Shown here: positions 42,570-53,174 of the stretch, in pieces
Layout: the number at the start of each line of letters is the position of its first letter
Numbering within the stretch: position 1 is the first letter of the stretch
Origin: Neophaeococcomyces mojaviensis
Taxonomy: Eukaryota; Ascomycota; Eurotiomycetes; Chaetothyriales
Direction: 5' to 3'
Length of the DNA: 64,000 nucleotides
Assembly: GCA_030247915.1 (NCBI GenBank)
Contig: JAPDRQ010000029.1
Coordinates: 1 to 64,000 of the forward strand
Made by a program: the position numbers and the translations under genes
Notes under the pieces: generated by a model
Told to the model about the DNA's origin: nothing
Databases searched by the model: none
Seen by the model: only the letters and a program-made list of their open reading frames with translations

Positions 42570-43277
42570 TTACGGTCCCAACGTCCTCAGGATGCGCTTA
42601 GACAGACTTATACCACTTGAACCTTGATCGTGATCGTCGTCCTCGACCTTGACATCTGGGTCTTCTACCTTCATTCCGGATCCTCTGTGCTCATTTCTAG
42701 TTGTCTGATAGAAGTTTGTCTGCGATGGTAATCTTCGTGTATCCCTTGGTTTTAACAAGTTACGGTGTCGAATACGGAGGGCACGCCATTTCTGCTCAAA
42801 TCTCTCCTTCTGTTAACAGCTCTGAGAACCGCAAGTTTGATTCCAGATGGTGTTGTTTGCGTCTCCAGTTCTCAATATCAACCACTAAACCCAATGCTCA
42901 ACTTGTCCGCCCAGCTATCGATTTCTGGTTTGATTGCTTACTCCAACACGCCATAGAAGTGGGGAACGGTGCAAGGAGCACAGGCCCGAGCAGCTCTAAT
43001 CGCAAGATGATTCGCAGATTGGTTAGAGATCCGTCGTAGAACTTTGGACGAGATTTATTCGCTGCTCAAACATTACTGGTTCGGGTGTGAAGACTGTTGC
43101 AGCCGTCCGTCGTTGCAAGGTCTCGGTAGTGATCGTGATCGTGACTTCGTTCTGTACAAACTCATAAGTGCTGACGGTTGTAATGTTTTCGAACCTGGTG
43201 CGATCGCCGCCGCAAGCCTGGTCTTTCTTAACCTGTTTCCAAGAACAAGGGATGGAGAAGTAAATTTCAAAGTTCAA
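42570..43277 (-). CDS. Doubtful multi-exon locus, product unassigned
   Basis: Tentative. A 3' coding segment at 42809-42570 (after a GTTAACAG acceptor) reads FEQKWRALRIRHRNLLKPRDTRRL..., then an acidic MKVEDPDVKVEDDDHD stretch, and ends SKRILRTLGP. An upstream segment at about 43245-43023 (after a TGGAAACAG acceptor) reads VKKDQACGGDRTRFENITTVSTYEF.... Between them a third frame reads LAIRAARACAPC, reminiscent of the first Cys pair of a zinc finger. I could not join the three in one frame, so this may be a real gene with introns I have misplaced or a decaying one. Each piece looks protein-like but none has a definite domain. Confidence 0.3.
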
Positions 43278-43328
43278 TCATGCCTTACAGTAACATAGAG
43301 AGGCCTGACCTATCCAGATCAACCAGTT

Positions 43329-45704
43329 TCAATACCGGTTTGAGTCACGATAACCTATTCTTACGGACATTGTCGACTCCGGCCGTGGTTGCCAAGAGTC
43401 CGGCCGCTGATACCTCGTGAACTCTTCCGGTGTCATATCAGGTGGCACATCTTGCAACTCGTCCTGGTCAAGCACAGGCTCCAGATCCGGCAACCCAGTA
43501 ACATAGCTGAATCTCACACTATTGCGCGAAGATAAGCTGCTGTAGCTCGACATAGAATTCAAGATATCCTGCGAAGACCTAAACTTCAACTTCTTCCGTA
43601 TCCGTATCATGGAACGTTCGCTTGCATTAGATGCAGATGGTTTCAAAGAGCTGGCATTCGACCTGTTTCGTTTCACTGCTGTGATCTTGTTTGCGATATC
43701 AGCGCTGCCAGACTGCCCGTAATCGAAAACAGGTTGACTGCCATTCACACCACCATCGGTGCTGGCCCGTGGCTGTGTTGCTGTATTTGAAGTGCCTACT
43801 CCATGACCCACAATTTTCGCTATCAAAGAATTGATCTTTTGGGAAGATGCGTCAAATCTTGCTTTCTTGAGTGGCAGATCATGTGTCTCGAAACATGACC
43901 AGATGCAAGACAGAAAATCATCATAGAGGTCTGAGGTGTGGATGTTGGTAGGTGACTGTATGTTGGCAGCCACTTGGTCCAAAAGTGATTCAATGGTGGG
44001 CAGAAGCTGTTCCTTCATTATTGTTCTTGGGAAAAGCTCTTGATGTCGTCCGCCAGGGGTGCATGATGTCCAGTCTAGCCTGCACCTGTCCACCGTAAGG
44101 AAGGCAATAGCTGTGAAGGTCTCAATTGGGCATACATCAAAAGTTGTCTCGACATCCGCACACATAACGCAGGTGCAAGGAGTCAGCCTGATTGTTCGAA
44201 TCTTGATGAGGTCCAGTATGTCAAATCCCACCGCGGCTTGTAGGATTATTGTGGTGATCATGCGGACGAAGTCAAAGTAAAGTCCGTCTTTGCAGAGACA
44301 ACCTGCAGTTTTGATAGTCGAGTCCGGGAAGGGAAGAACCGCCATCGCAGCCCATGCCCACGACAAGAGCTCCGATAACAGCTTAAGTAGGCGTGCGCAG
44401 CCAGAATGGAACGGGGTGTGCGACATGAGCTTCAGGCGCCAGTACATGCGACGAGTTCCTGGATAGGAAGAGCCACAACCCTTGCCCATCAAATGGCTCG
44501 TGTTCTTCATGATTGGTGTAGTTACGACTCCTGAGACCTGTGACAAGTTGAACCCTTCACTTATCTGGGTTTCGATGCTTAGTAGCAGGCGCGCGACAAA
44601 AGCACTCAACGAAGAGTCAGTAAACTCCCACTTCAAGGCTTGATGGAGCTCTCTTTGCATGAACTCCAAATCCGAAGGTTCTACAGCGGACTGAGAGCAC
44701 TTCATCAAAGCGCCAACTCGTGAAACATCATCACAGTTGGGGTCCTGAACCATGAGATCATATACTTTGCGATAGAGTTGAAAAGCGGTAGAGTAGGACC
44801 TAGTCGCGAAAAGGTAAGCAGCTAGGCTGAGCATGGTGTTGATGTGGTTTCCATGAATATGGTTTGGACCGAGAGATTGGAGGTAGCGCATTACGGCATC
44901 CAACGTTCCATCAGCGTTGCGTGTCCGAGCCGCTAAAGTCTCGGGCTCGTCTTGGTCGATACTGCTCAAGTTGGTCATCGTATTGTTTGACGGTCGAGAG
45001 GAGGTCATACTAAGCGTTTCCGACAACGAGGCCCGGTCGCTGAAGGACGTTCGAGCTTTTGATCTAGGGGTGGAAGGCTGAATTGGGGCTTGTAGATGGG
45101 CTTGGTATTCGTACGACGGTCTTTGAACATGTTGATCTCCTTCGTAGCGATTGAGATCCGCTTCGTAGCTGGCTCGTGCAGGCGGTGTAGACACTTGTCC
45201 GGATGTGAATCTGTGAAATTCTGTTCGTGGCGAGGTTCCGTTCCATGCTGGCATAACATATTGGTTTTCAGGAGTTTCAGGTATGTCGGTCAGGTTGGTA
45301 GGAGTTGCTTTGTCGTTCAAATTGATATTCGAAATGTCCGGTATTACTGTACTCCCGCTACTACTCCCTGGGGAGAACGGGTGTCGGCTGTTGAGATCAT
45401 CAGAGTCTGTCACGCTTAGTTCCTTTGCTGAGGCCTTCCTATTATCGTTAGGTTCCTTCTTTGGTTTGCCCGTCTTGGTGTACACGAGAAAGCCCCATTT
45501 CTCGAATCGGGTACAAAGTTGTCCATAAGTTGGTTTGACATCGCCAAATTCAGGGGATATGATGTCCAGAATTTGTTGCCGCGTGAGTTTCCGCTCGTGA
45601 AGTTGCCTCAAGGTTTCTTTATGGCGATCCCATTCTTCATCGGTAATGCGAGGATTGTATCGGGATGTGCCCGGCTGGTACAGTTGGTAGCCCCGAACGT
45701 CCAT
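43329..45704 (-). CDS. Clr5-domain protein
   Basis: Single exon, 791 aa. Residues ~18-72 (ITDEEWDRHKETLRQLHERKLTRQQILDIISPEFGDVKPTYGQLCTRFEKWGF) match the Clr5 domain, a fungal N-terminal module of about 54 residues with conserved Trp and the KWG motif. It is named after a fission-yeast protein involved in gene silencing. The middle third is a Ser/Pro-rich linker (residues ~85-270). A helical region follows (LQSLGPNHIHGNHINTMLSLAAYLFATRSYSTAFQLYRKVYDL), which could be a TPR-like repeat. A Cys-containing stretch, CTCVMCADVE, occurs later. The C terminus carries a KRNRSNASSLKPSASNASERS basic/Ser-rich part. No DNA-binding domain beyond Clr5 is visible. Function unknown; a nuclear or regulatory role is inferred only from the domain name. 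Confidence 0.82.
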   Translation of the reverse strand: MDVRGYQLYQPGTSRYNPRITDEEWDRHKETLRQLHERKLTRQQILDIISPEFGDVKPTYGQLCTRFEKWGFLVYTKTGKPKKEPNDNRKASAKELSVTDSDDLNSRHPFSPGSSSGSTVIPDISNINLNDKATPTNLTDIPETPENQYVMPAWNGTSPRTEFHRFTSGQVSTPPARASYEADLNRYEGDQHVQRPSYEYQAHLQAPIQPSTPRSKARTSFSDRASLSETLSMTSSRPSNNTMTNLSSIDQDEPETLAARTRNADGTLDAVMRYLQSLGPNHIHGNHINTMLSLAAYLFATRSYSTAFQLYRKVYDLMVQDPNCDDVSRVGALMKCSQSAVEPSDLEFMQRELHQALKWEFTDSSLSAFVARLLLSIETQISEGFNLSQVSGVVTTPIMKNTSHLMGKGCGSSYPGTRRMYWRLKLMSHTPFHSGCARLLKLLSELLSWAWAAMAVLPFPDSTIKTAGCLCKDGLYFDFVRMITTIILQAAVGFDILDLIKIRTIRLTPCTCVMCADVETTFDVCPIETFTAIAFLTVDRCRLDWTSCTPGGRHQELFPRTIMKEQLLPTIESLLDQVAANIQSPTNIHTSDLYDDFLSCIWSCFETHDLPLKKARFDASSQKINSLIAKIVGHGVGTSNTATQPRASTDGGVNGSQPVFDYGQSGSADIANKITAVKRNRSNASSLKPSASNASERSMIRIRKKLKFRSSQDILNSMSSYSSLSSRNSVRFSYVTGLPDLEPVLDQDELQDVPPDMTPEEFTRYQRPDSWQPRPESTMSVRIGYRDSNRY

Positions 45705-46271
45705 CTTCTATATCATGAGGTTGCACGTGATCATTTGATTCGACTCGTTTACTAAACCTTGCGAAGACGAAAAATGTAGCATCCGACGTGCCGACCCTTA
45801 AACGCCAGTTTGGACGTTGGACGTTGGAATAATGGGCATTTATTGTACGTGAATCAATTATCTGGTTAGCGAAAGATGGGGAAAGTCAGCCAGTCACGTT
45901 CTGGCCAGCAGCAGCAGCGACTAGCAGCTGAGGTAGCTTAAGGCAGCCACAACACACTAGGCATTACCCCATTTGAGCGGCAGCGACCTTTCTGACTGCA
46001 TATCGAACCCACCGGTTTACATTCTTAGTGTTACCATTGGCTGTGATATCTGAATATAGGCAGTGTGGAAGGGCTTGAACTGCACAATTGCGTAGCGACC
46101 ACTGTATCGTCTCCAAGAATAACGCTCAGATTGCTGAAGCGAGCTGACACTGGTTACGAATATCATTATGCCTTGCCAAAGTCTATCACATATCTGGTAC
46201 CAAGTACGATGGGCTGGCTGACAGCCTCCAGTTAACGCAGAAATAGGATTGTAGTGTCCGAAGCGAAGATA
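45705..46271. other. Promoter of the Clr5 gene and 3' flank of the Myb-like gene
   Basis: About 570 bp between two minus-strand genes. A small tandem of GACGTTG lies near 45813-45828 and a GCAGCAGCAGCAG run near 45906-45918. No other feature is visible. Confidence 0.4.
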
Positions 46272-47204
46272 TCACCAGCTCTCGGTATCAAGATCTATGC
46301 GCTCCATCCTGCCAGCACCGCGCCGCAAGCCAACATTACCTTCTCCGACCAGTAATTGCCATCTACGGCCAATACTGTCCTTATCTTTGCCCAACCGCCG
46401 GGCGCAATCGTTCCAATCTCGCGAAGAGAGATTCAATTTTGACAATACTGTCTCTACCAGCAGCCTGTCATCATTTTCTGACCAAGTACTGTTGCCTTGC
46501 ACTGGTGGAGGCTGAGGCTGCTCTTCTCCTGCAGCAGGCATCTCAATATCTCGACTTTTCCGCCTTCGTCTCGGTGTCTTTGCTGGAGTGTAAGTTGGCT
46601 CTGCCAAGGCCTCGAAGTCCGAAACCTGAAGACCTGCAGGCAAGTCCAGCGGCACCACGCGCCGCCTCTTTGGTGTTGAATATGAGTCATTATGCCTTTC
46701 GCTCAAGGGGCCCTGATAGTCAGGCATTGTGTCGTGCTCGTCTTCATGTTCATCTCTTCTTCTTTTCTTCACTCTTCGCGGCACAGGCTGAGATTTCGGC
46801 GGTGGTGAGGGTTGCCCAAAGGGACTACTTAACTGTCGAGCTTGCAGTGTCGCCTCAATAGATGGTGACGGCGATGGTGCAAAGCGCTCGTCTAGCATGC
46901 TGTGCAACGCTCGGCAGCTCGCGATCAGCCCAACGACTGGGGATTGCGACCGTCGGCAAGCATCATATGTGTCGAACGTCGGAAGAATCGGGCGCGATGA
47001 TTTACGAGGCTTAGGCTGCGCCATTCCGTTGTTGCATGACAGCGCCGAGGGAAGAAGCATGCTGACAGAATACGATGATGTCGAGAGGCGCTTTGGTTCC
47101 AAATGTCGCAATACTAGGTTCGTCGCACACTTTACGCGCAGGAATTTGTCGATCGCGATTCTTGAGACTCTTCGTGGAACAAACAAGTGTCTGTTATTGC
47201 GCAA
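46272..47204 (-). CDS. Myb/SANT-like domain protein
   Basis: Single exon, 310 aa from the first ATG (47204). In-frame ATGs at 47060 (262 aa) and 47024 (250 aa, MAQPKPRK) are credible alternative starts, and the first 48-60 residues look less conserved and could be 5' leader. Residues ~105-235 hold basic clusters that can act as nuclear localisation signals: VKKRRRDEHEDEHD, TPKRRRVVP and TPRRRRKSRD. The C-terminal WSENDDRLLVETVLSKLNLSSRDWNDCARRLGKDKDSIGRRWQLLV (about residues 247-293) is a single Myb/SANT-type helix-turn-helix with the Trp spacing of the fold. A chromatin or transcription role is likely. It sits beside the Clr5 gene on the same strand. Start choice is the main uncertainty. Confidence 0.72.
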   Translation of the reverse strand: MRNNRHLFVPRRVSRIAIDKFLRVKCATNLVLRHLEPKRLSTSSYSVSMLLPSALSCNNGMAQPKPRKSSRPILPTFDTYDACRRSQSPVVGLIASCRALHSMLDERFAPSPSPSIEATLQARQLSSPFGQPSPPPKSQPVPRRVKKRRRDEHEDEHDTMPDYQGPLSERHNDSYSTPKRRRVVPLDLPAGLQVSDFEALAEPTYTPAKTPRRRRKSRDIEMPAAGEEQPQPPPVQGNSTWSENDDRLLVETVLSKLNLSSRDWNDCARRLGKDKDSIGRRWQLLVGEGNVGLRRGAGRMERIDLDTESW

Positions 47205-50200
47205 CGCCTAGGTGAATTTTCGCGATTACCAAATCTCTTTCCTGAAAACATAGATGGCACTTGCTGAATGCCGTTGAAATGCAAGCGACAGATGTAGGTG
47301 CAGAGAGTGAGAACAGGTGGAAAGATCTGCAGCAGGTGGAAGAGCTTGCATGAGTAGCATGGCCTAAGCATGTCAGGTGGATCATCGCCGCCGCTAAAAC
47401 GCGTGCCGAAGCTGGAAACGGCTAAATCCCGCTCGAAAGTCTCCGACTCTACTTCGGTCCATCTTCGATGAGCAGTGTTTCCTACGATCGTTGTGATGCC
47501 GTTGAGCCATTCCTTGATCATGCGTATCATTCAGTCATGAGGCGCCGAATCCTTGATGCAGTCGTCTGCATCATCTTGATGCTTGCAATCCATAAAAAGA
47601 CCCTCATTGCATCCATTACCCGTATGACTATCGATTGGCGTATGGACCCGTGCGACTTCGCTCAAGGATAGTCCATCGTGCTGAAATTTTGCTGATGAAC
47701 GTCAAGCTATGCTCACTGTCGACGCCGCCAATTCTGGTTGATGAAAGATCAAAGGACGCGTCCATCTGTGAGCTCTTGAGTGCTTCTGAGCACGATTTGC
47801 AAGCTTGATCACGTCCGCGCGTCTTAGCGCGTCGTGGAGTTCAGCCCCATTTCTGTTTGGCCCAATTAAAGCTCAGTCGGTGAATTCTTGCAAACGGTTT
47901 TTCACAATGCTGTGGTTTGTAATTAGCCAGGTTATGTCACCGTACAGTTCCAACAACGCGACTAAAAGGCTTGGAAATCCTACCTGTTCATTGTTTGTAA
48001 ACCTTTAAAGAAACTCCATCTTCAGTATGAATTTGGTAGTGCTCTGGATTCTACAGTATTCATGACGGTGTCGTTAACATACTGAACAGGTGATGTTCAA
48101 GGTGCTTCAACCGTGTTGTTATAGGGAGATCAGTTCGGCAGTATTCATACCATTTTCTGACTGACCTGTTGATGTAATGGTAACCTGACTCAAATTACGC
48201 TGGTATTACACTGGCCGTTCAGCAAACATCTATACCTTCGCCATTACCAATTTGAGTCATGACCATATGGGAGTTCTGTCACAATTCAGCAGCTTTCATC
48301 ACTGGGCCTTGTATCAATAACGGCTCCCATGTGGTGAGCCGTCTTGGTTGAGCCAACGTTGACTTCACAGAACAGCTCAAACATATACACGATGGTAGAC
48401 GGTTAAGTGCAGATCAATCATAACGTCTTCGAAGCAACGCTGTAGTAAGGAAGCAAGTAACAGGAATCGTACAAGTGAGTACAGGTCACACTAATTTGTA
48501 TCGGCATCCCTCAAAATGTAATCAACCAGTGATTGCGTTTCCGTAGTCTCAGAACGACCTGCATAACGCCGCACTGCCCACCGGTGGTGACTTCTGGCCT
48601 TCAGTAACCAGGGGATCTAACATAATCAATTGAGCTTGAGATGTTTACACTTCCAGCTTGATGTCTAGTTGGACAAAGCCTCTTCTCTGCCAGGTCTTCT
48701 CTAATAAGCACCCCTCACGGTAGCTGCTCTACCATCATGTTATGACGAAGAGCTGTCTCAGTTTCGTCACATTAATGAGAAATTCCTTTTGAGTGTCAGG
48801 TATGTTGTCGCAACCAAGCGCCGACTACTACTGTTTCATAATAGGCATTCTGAAGATATGTGGAACAGGCCTCACTGACTCAAGCCACGAATAGAGTTCT
48901 GGACGATGCTGTCAGTCGCACCAGCCTCTAGCTAGTCCTTATACAGTATAGGCGGAGTTTGGGCCTGAGCCAAGCATTTGTTAGCTATAAGCTCATGTAA
49001 AAGCTTGAACCTCCTTTCATCTTAACCCAAAGCCTCTAATCTATGCTCTGCGATGACCACACTACTACCAGGTCTGTCTGTGGGGCTTCATTTTACAAAG
49101 TCGTGCATGCTCCACAAGCTCTCTAGCTTCTTCTCGAACACTAATTGTGCTTGCCAAGTAATAGACTTGAATTACGGCAGTCAAACCAAACGCGATGTCA
49201 ATGACACGTCAGGTATAGTCAATGTGATCTAGTAAGCTATCCTGGGCATAACAATGCCTAATCTCTTGACTAGGCTGTTCAACGGGTCGCAATAAGTCGG
49301 TAGCAAGCGAATTTGCAAAGCTCACCTGAAACACAGCCACAAAATTCAGGGTATGGATTATTCCAAGATTGGAATCGAGAACAATTGGAGGATTGTATGC
49401 CTAAGCTTCCAGAAGCGGTTTCCTTCTAGCAAAGCAAGGCTGTCAGTAAGAGGTTTTGATAGAGACGCTAGAGTTCACGCCATCAATACAATGAGATATG
49501 AGTGATGAATACGGATTGGTGTCAGCGAGTACGCACGGGATGACTCCTGCTATCTTCGAAAGCGCATTCGAGAAGGCTAGCAAGTACTAGTTGAGGATGG
49601 AACTTAAGTCAGGTCATTTTGAGTTCAACAGTTGTCGGTCACATCTTATTGAGCTCCGTATCCGAACTTGTTTGGATCTTGGTCGCTGCAGCATGGAAAT
49701 ATCATATACTTATCGCGCATAATGTGAAGCTCAGTATGCATAAGAGATGGTACGGTGCACTGGTTAACATGCACAACGTCCTGCTTCCACTGAGGGGCTT
49801 TGGGCAATGTTGGAGTACCCACTGTCTAGCAGGAAGCAGTCATACTCTGCTCGGGGCAATGTGTGGGATCTTCGGTTCGAGTTCAAGGTACCATTGTTTC
49901 TTTGCTTTTTCTCCATTTCTACGTTGATTTTTTTCTTTTTTGTATCCTTATTACAGACAGACAGACCTACATTGATTACTCCTTGCTGTGTCTTTGGGGT
50001 TTCTAGGCACTTATAGCTCGTTCGGCTTACTCACCTGACAAGTGTCAACACACCAACACGTTGTCCTAAACACGCATCAGGTGGCAATCACGCTCTAGGG
50101 TCAGATCTCTTGCGTTATGCCTAGCTTTGGTGCGAGTCGTATGTGCCATTGCAGTGTTGCAACGTATATTGGTTGGTCACCAGGTTAATTATTCCTTTCC

Positions 50201-51969
50201 TCGGCATATTGCTGCCTTAGATGCTGCCCCAGATTTAGACCATGATATAGAACAAGTAAAGGAACATGACTTGAAGTAGTATGTGACGTACAACAGCGGC
50301 AACATGTGGCAATGGCTAGAGGACAAGCAGCTTGTTCACTCTTAGACAACAGCTACCTTGTGCAGGCGATCATGATGAGGCACAGCCCAGATAGGATGGG
50401 TTTAGATCGAGCCTAGCTCCTGCCAGCGTTGACTTGTCTTTGTGGTCTCGTAAGGGGATCAAGTGATCCCGTGAAGCGATCCGTGCGCAATATGGTCTTG
50501 TCTTTACTGCGGATTTTCGTGAAAGAAACAAGTCGAGCATGGATAGCTGGATAATTTCCACTAGTATCTGTGCTGGGAAGGATGCCAGAGGACAGTTACT
50601 TACTGCTTGGCTTCAACAAATGCAACATTCCAATATCGGAGGGGAGGCCGTAAGGTTCTAGCACTAGTATTGCTAGCCGTTAAGGTAGCAAGGGCGTAGG
50701 TGCCTTGCTTGATGAGTACATGTCGATTCCGGTCTATAAAGCAACTTCTGGGAACACAAATTGGACATGGAGAAGAAGAAAAATGCGCTCCGCCCATTCA
50801 ACTATCATCAATAGTCCGATAGGGTAGCCTTACGGCGGCAAACCTACCAATACTAACAAGGCTGCTTTCTCTTGTCGAGCTCAGCAATTGACCTAGGGCA
50901 TGAATTCGATGGCGGTAGCACAAACTCCGGAAACCTTAAGTGTAATCTGGTATTGCTGAAATGAGGAAATATAATTTTGTGCACAAAACGTTTTCGTAAT
51001 AACAATCAAAAAAAGGAAATTTGTCGGAGCAGGCATGTGAGCATGGCTCCTTCCCAGCTACGGCGAGGTTGGATAGCGTAGAAAAGGGGACACCAATCTA
51101 AGATCCTCTGCAAGAACCTCATTCTTGATTCCGGGGCTAGACTATTTGAGGTATGACACAGACCTTATTGCGTCATGCGCTATCCTCTACAGTAACTATT
51201 CAACAGACAGAAGATCTAGAAGTATCTCACTTGGTACAGCGGGGAACTAGCTAGAACACCGTAATGACTATTGCCTTGCTTGCGCGTGCAGGCAAGGCCT
51301 GCTCCCAGTCATGGTCAAGTACAAGCTCAAACTTTTGAGATGATCTCGTGATGGTGGAACTGCGCAGTGCTTGAAGAGCGCATTTGGAGACGGAGATCGG
51401 GAGGGGTCGACCAGGAAGGTATTGCCATCGAATTATAAACTGAAGTTATCCTCCGAAATGTCTTGTATGGATAGGCAATCCCACGCATGATTGGGCATCG
51501 AGATGCCAGAGTTTTTGCAGAGAAAGATAACCTGCGCGATTGCTGCAGGAATATCATGAAAGAAGCAAACTCCCAACAACAGGCTGCATCTTTAGCCAAT
51601 TCGTGAGTTCCAATATCACATGTTTTCCAAACAAGCTGCGTAACCACATATCTGCAACCCAGAAATCATGTCGAGAAATGCGAAGAGTTAGTAAAACATT
51701 ATAAATGAATTTTGCTGGTTGTGAATAGCAGTCACCGAAGAAAAGAATAGAATAGTGTCGCTGGTCGAGATGTAAAAGTTCATAGAAATGCCTCCTTCCA
51801 TATTCGTACATCGTTATTTGAACATGAATCATGACGGTCGTGAATCCAGGAAATGAGTTTTTCAGCAAAGTTTCGTGGCGGAACATGTTTGGGGTGGTTT
51901 TTTATGACAGATGATATGTGCCGGTGAGCGCCAATAGACGCAGTTGAAACCCTGGCCATTGCTAGCAGT
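47205..51969. other. Long gene-poor region
   Basis: About 4.8 kb without a recognisable gene. Frames of 60-110 codons at 49619-49927 (+), 51886-51554 (-) and 51647-51327 (-) have no domain or splice context. No terminal inverted repeats, LTRs, integrase, reverse transcriptase or transposase fragments were recognised by eye. Base composition is not clearly of the A/T-rich RIP type. An 11-bp inverted repeat containing TGACTCA lies at 48186-48259. The first 300 bp or so are the promoter of the Myb-like gene. Small RNA or decayed element content cannot be excluded. Confidence 0.5.
48186..48259. repeat. 11-bp inverted repeat with paired TGACTCA sites
   Basis: TGACTCAAATT at 48186-48196 is matched by its exact reverse complement AATTTGAGTCA at 48249-48259, with 52 bp between. 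Each arm contains TGACTCA, the recognition sequence of Gcn4/CpcA-type bZIP factors. No gene start is recognised nearby, so this may be fortuitous. Confidence 0.55.
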
Positions 51970-53174
51970 TTACCGCTGCTGATTTAAACTACCCCCTCCG
52001 CGAGCCTGCTCGTGAGGCAGCAAATCCAGGCATTGTGTGAATATGCCGACTATTTGTTCTTCCCAGATGCCGATTTCGTAGTCAACGAGGCCGTATTTTT
52101 CGATCTGATCACACAGCTGAACAAGTTTGTCAACTAACGCAATAATAGCAGCGCTTGAGAGGATATCACGGGGCTGACGCCGTGTTCTTGCTGCTTCTTC
52201 TGTGATCGTCTTTTGTTTCTGTCCAAGAGCTTCCCAAGCATGGTTTAACTCCCGCCAAAGAAGTAGTCGTTGATCATGGTTCTCTTCGTCATCATGGTGC
52301 AGGCCTGGTGAAGATTAGTTTGCGCTCTTGGGATCCATCACCGAACGGACAACATACCTAATGCTCTCACAGACCCCAATAGCCACTCAGTCACTGTTAT
52401 AAGCTTTTCGCTTGCTTCTGATACTCGGCCGGCGGAAATCGCGTTGAAAGTGGCTCGTAGTTGCTGTTCGTACTGCCGTCTGCCCTCCTCAGTAACTTGT
52501 CGTGTGGTTTTATCTTCCTGCGACTGTGTTTGCATAGGCTGCTCGAGAACTGAATAGTCTGCTGTGGATGGAGCAAAAGGTGGTTGCAGGTGGGGTCGGC
52601 TTGCGGATATTGGGCCGTATGTTTGCTGTTCAGGCTGTGATGAAAGATATTGTGAAGATGCATGACCGACGCTAACGCCGCTAGAATCTGCTTGTGGCAT
52701 ATATTGAGGCAAACTTCCAAATTGGCCAGTCATGACTTCGAGTGCGGTGGATTGTCGCTCATGTTGGTACTGTGGTATGTTCCCGTACATCGACTGCTGG
52801 CCGACCGGCGGCAGCATAGATCCTTGAACATACGTCGCATACTGCTGTTGACTTGGAGGAGATTGTAGCTGATGCGACCTAGATGGGTCTTGGACGTACG
52901 AGGGATTATACTGCATATGCACCCCTTGCAGTGGACTGCTTGAATGCATTTGAGGAGTTTGAAACTGTGGCTCTTGATACCCATAGTGATAACCGGGCAT
53001 GTAAGTTCTTGCCGTTGGTTGAGTTCCCAAGTCAGTACGTGACGGAGACGGTGCTGTCTGGGAGTATTGTTGTTGTGAAGATGGTCCCATCGACTGACCT
53101 GGAGCAGGGTGTCCTCCACCGGAAGGCTGATACGACGCTCCATACTGCGATTGCCTACGCTCACCGCCATCCAT
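51970..53174 (-). CDS. Conserved fungal Gln/Pro-rich protein with C-terminal helical domain, two exons
   Basis: Model: exons 53174-52358 and 52304-51970, 383 aa; the 53-bp intron (GTATGT...CACCAG) joins ALG to LHHDDEENHDQR in frame. Residues 1-215 are low complexity, rich in Gln, Ser, Pro, Tyr and Met (SQQQY, GYQEPQF, MQYNPSY). Residues ~220-380 form a folded helical region: RRQYEQQLRATFNAISAGRVSEASEKLITVTEWLLGSVRALG, then LLWRELNHAWEALGQKQK and a final DYEIGIWEEQIVGIFTQCLDLL. The arrangement, a disordered prion-like front and a helical tail, suggests a transcriptional or RNP regulator. I do not recognise a named family. Low-complexity prion-like content may favour condensates; this is inference. 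Confidence 0.75.
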
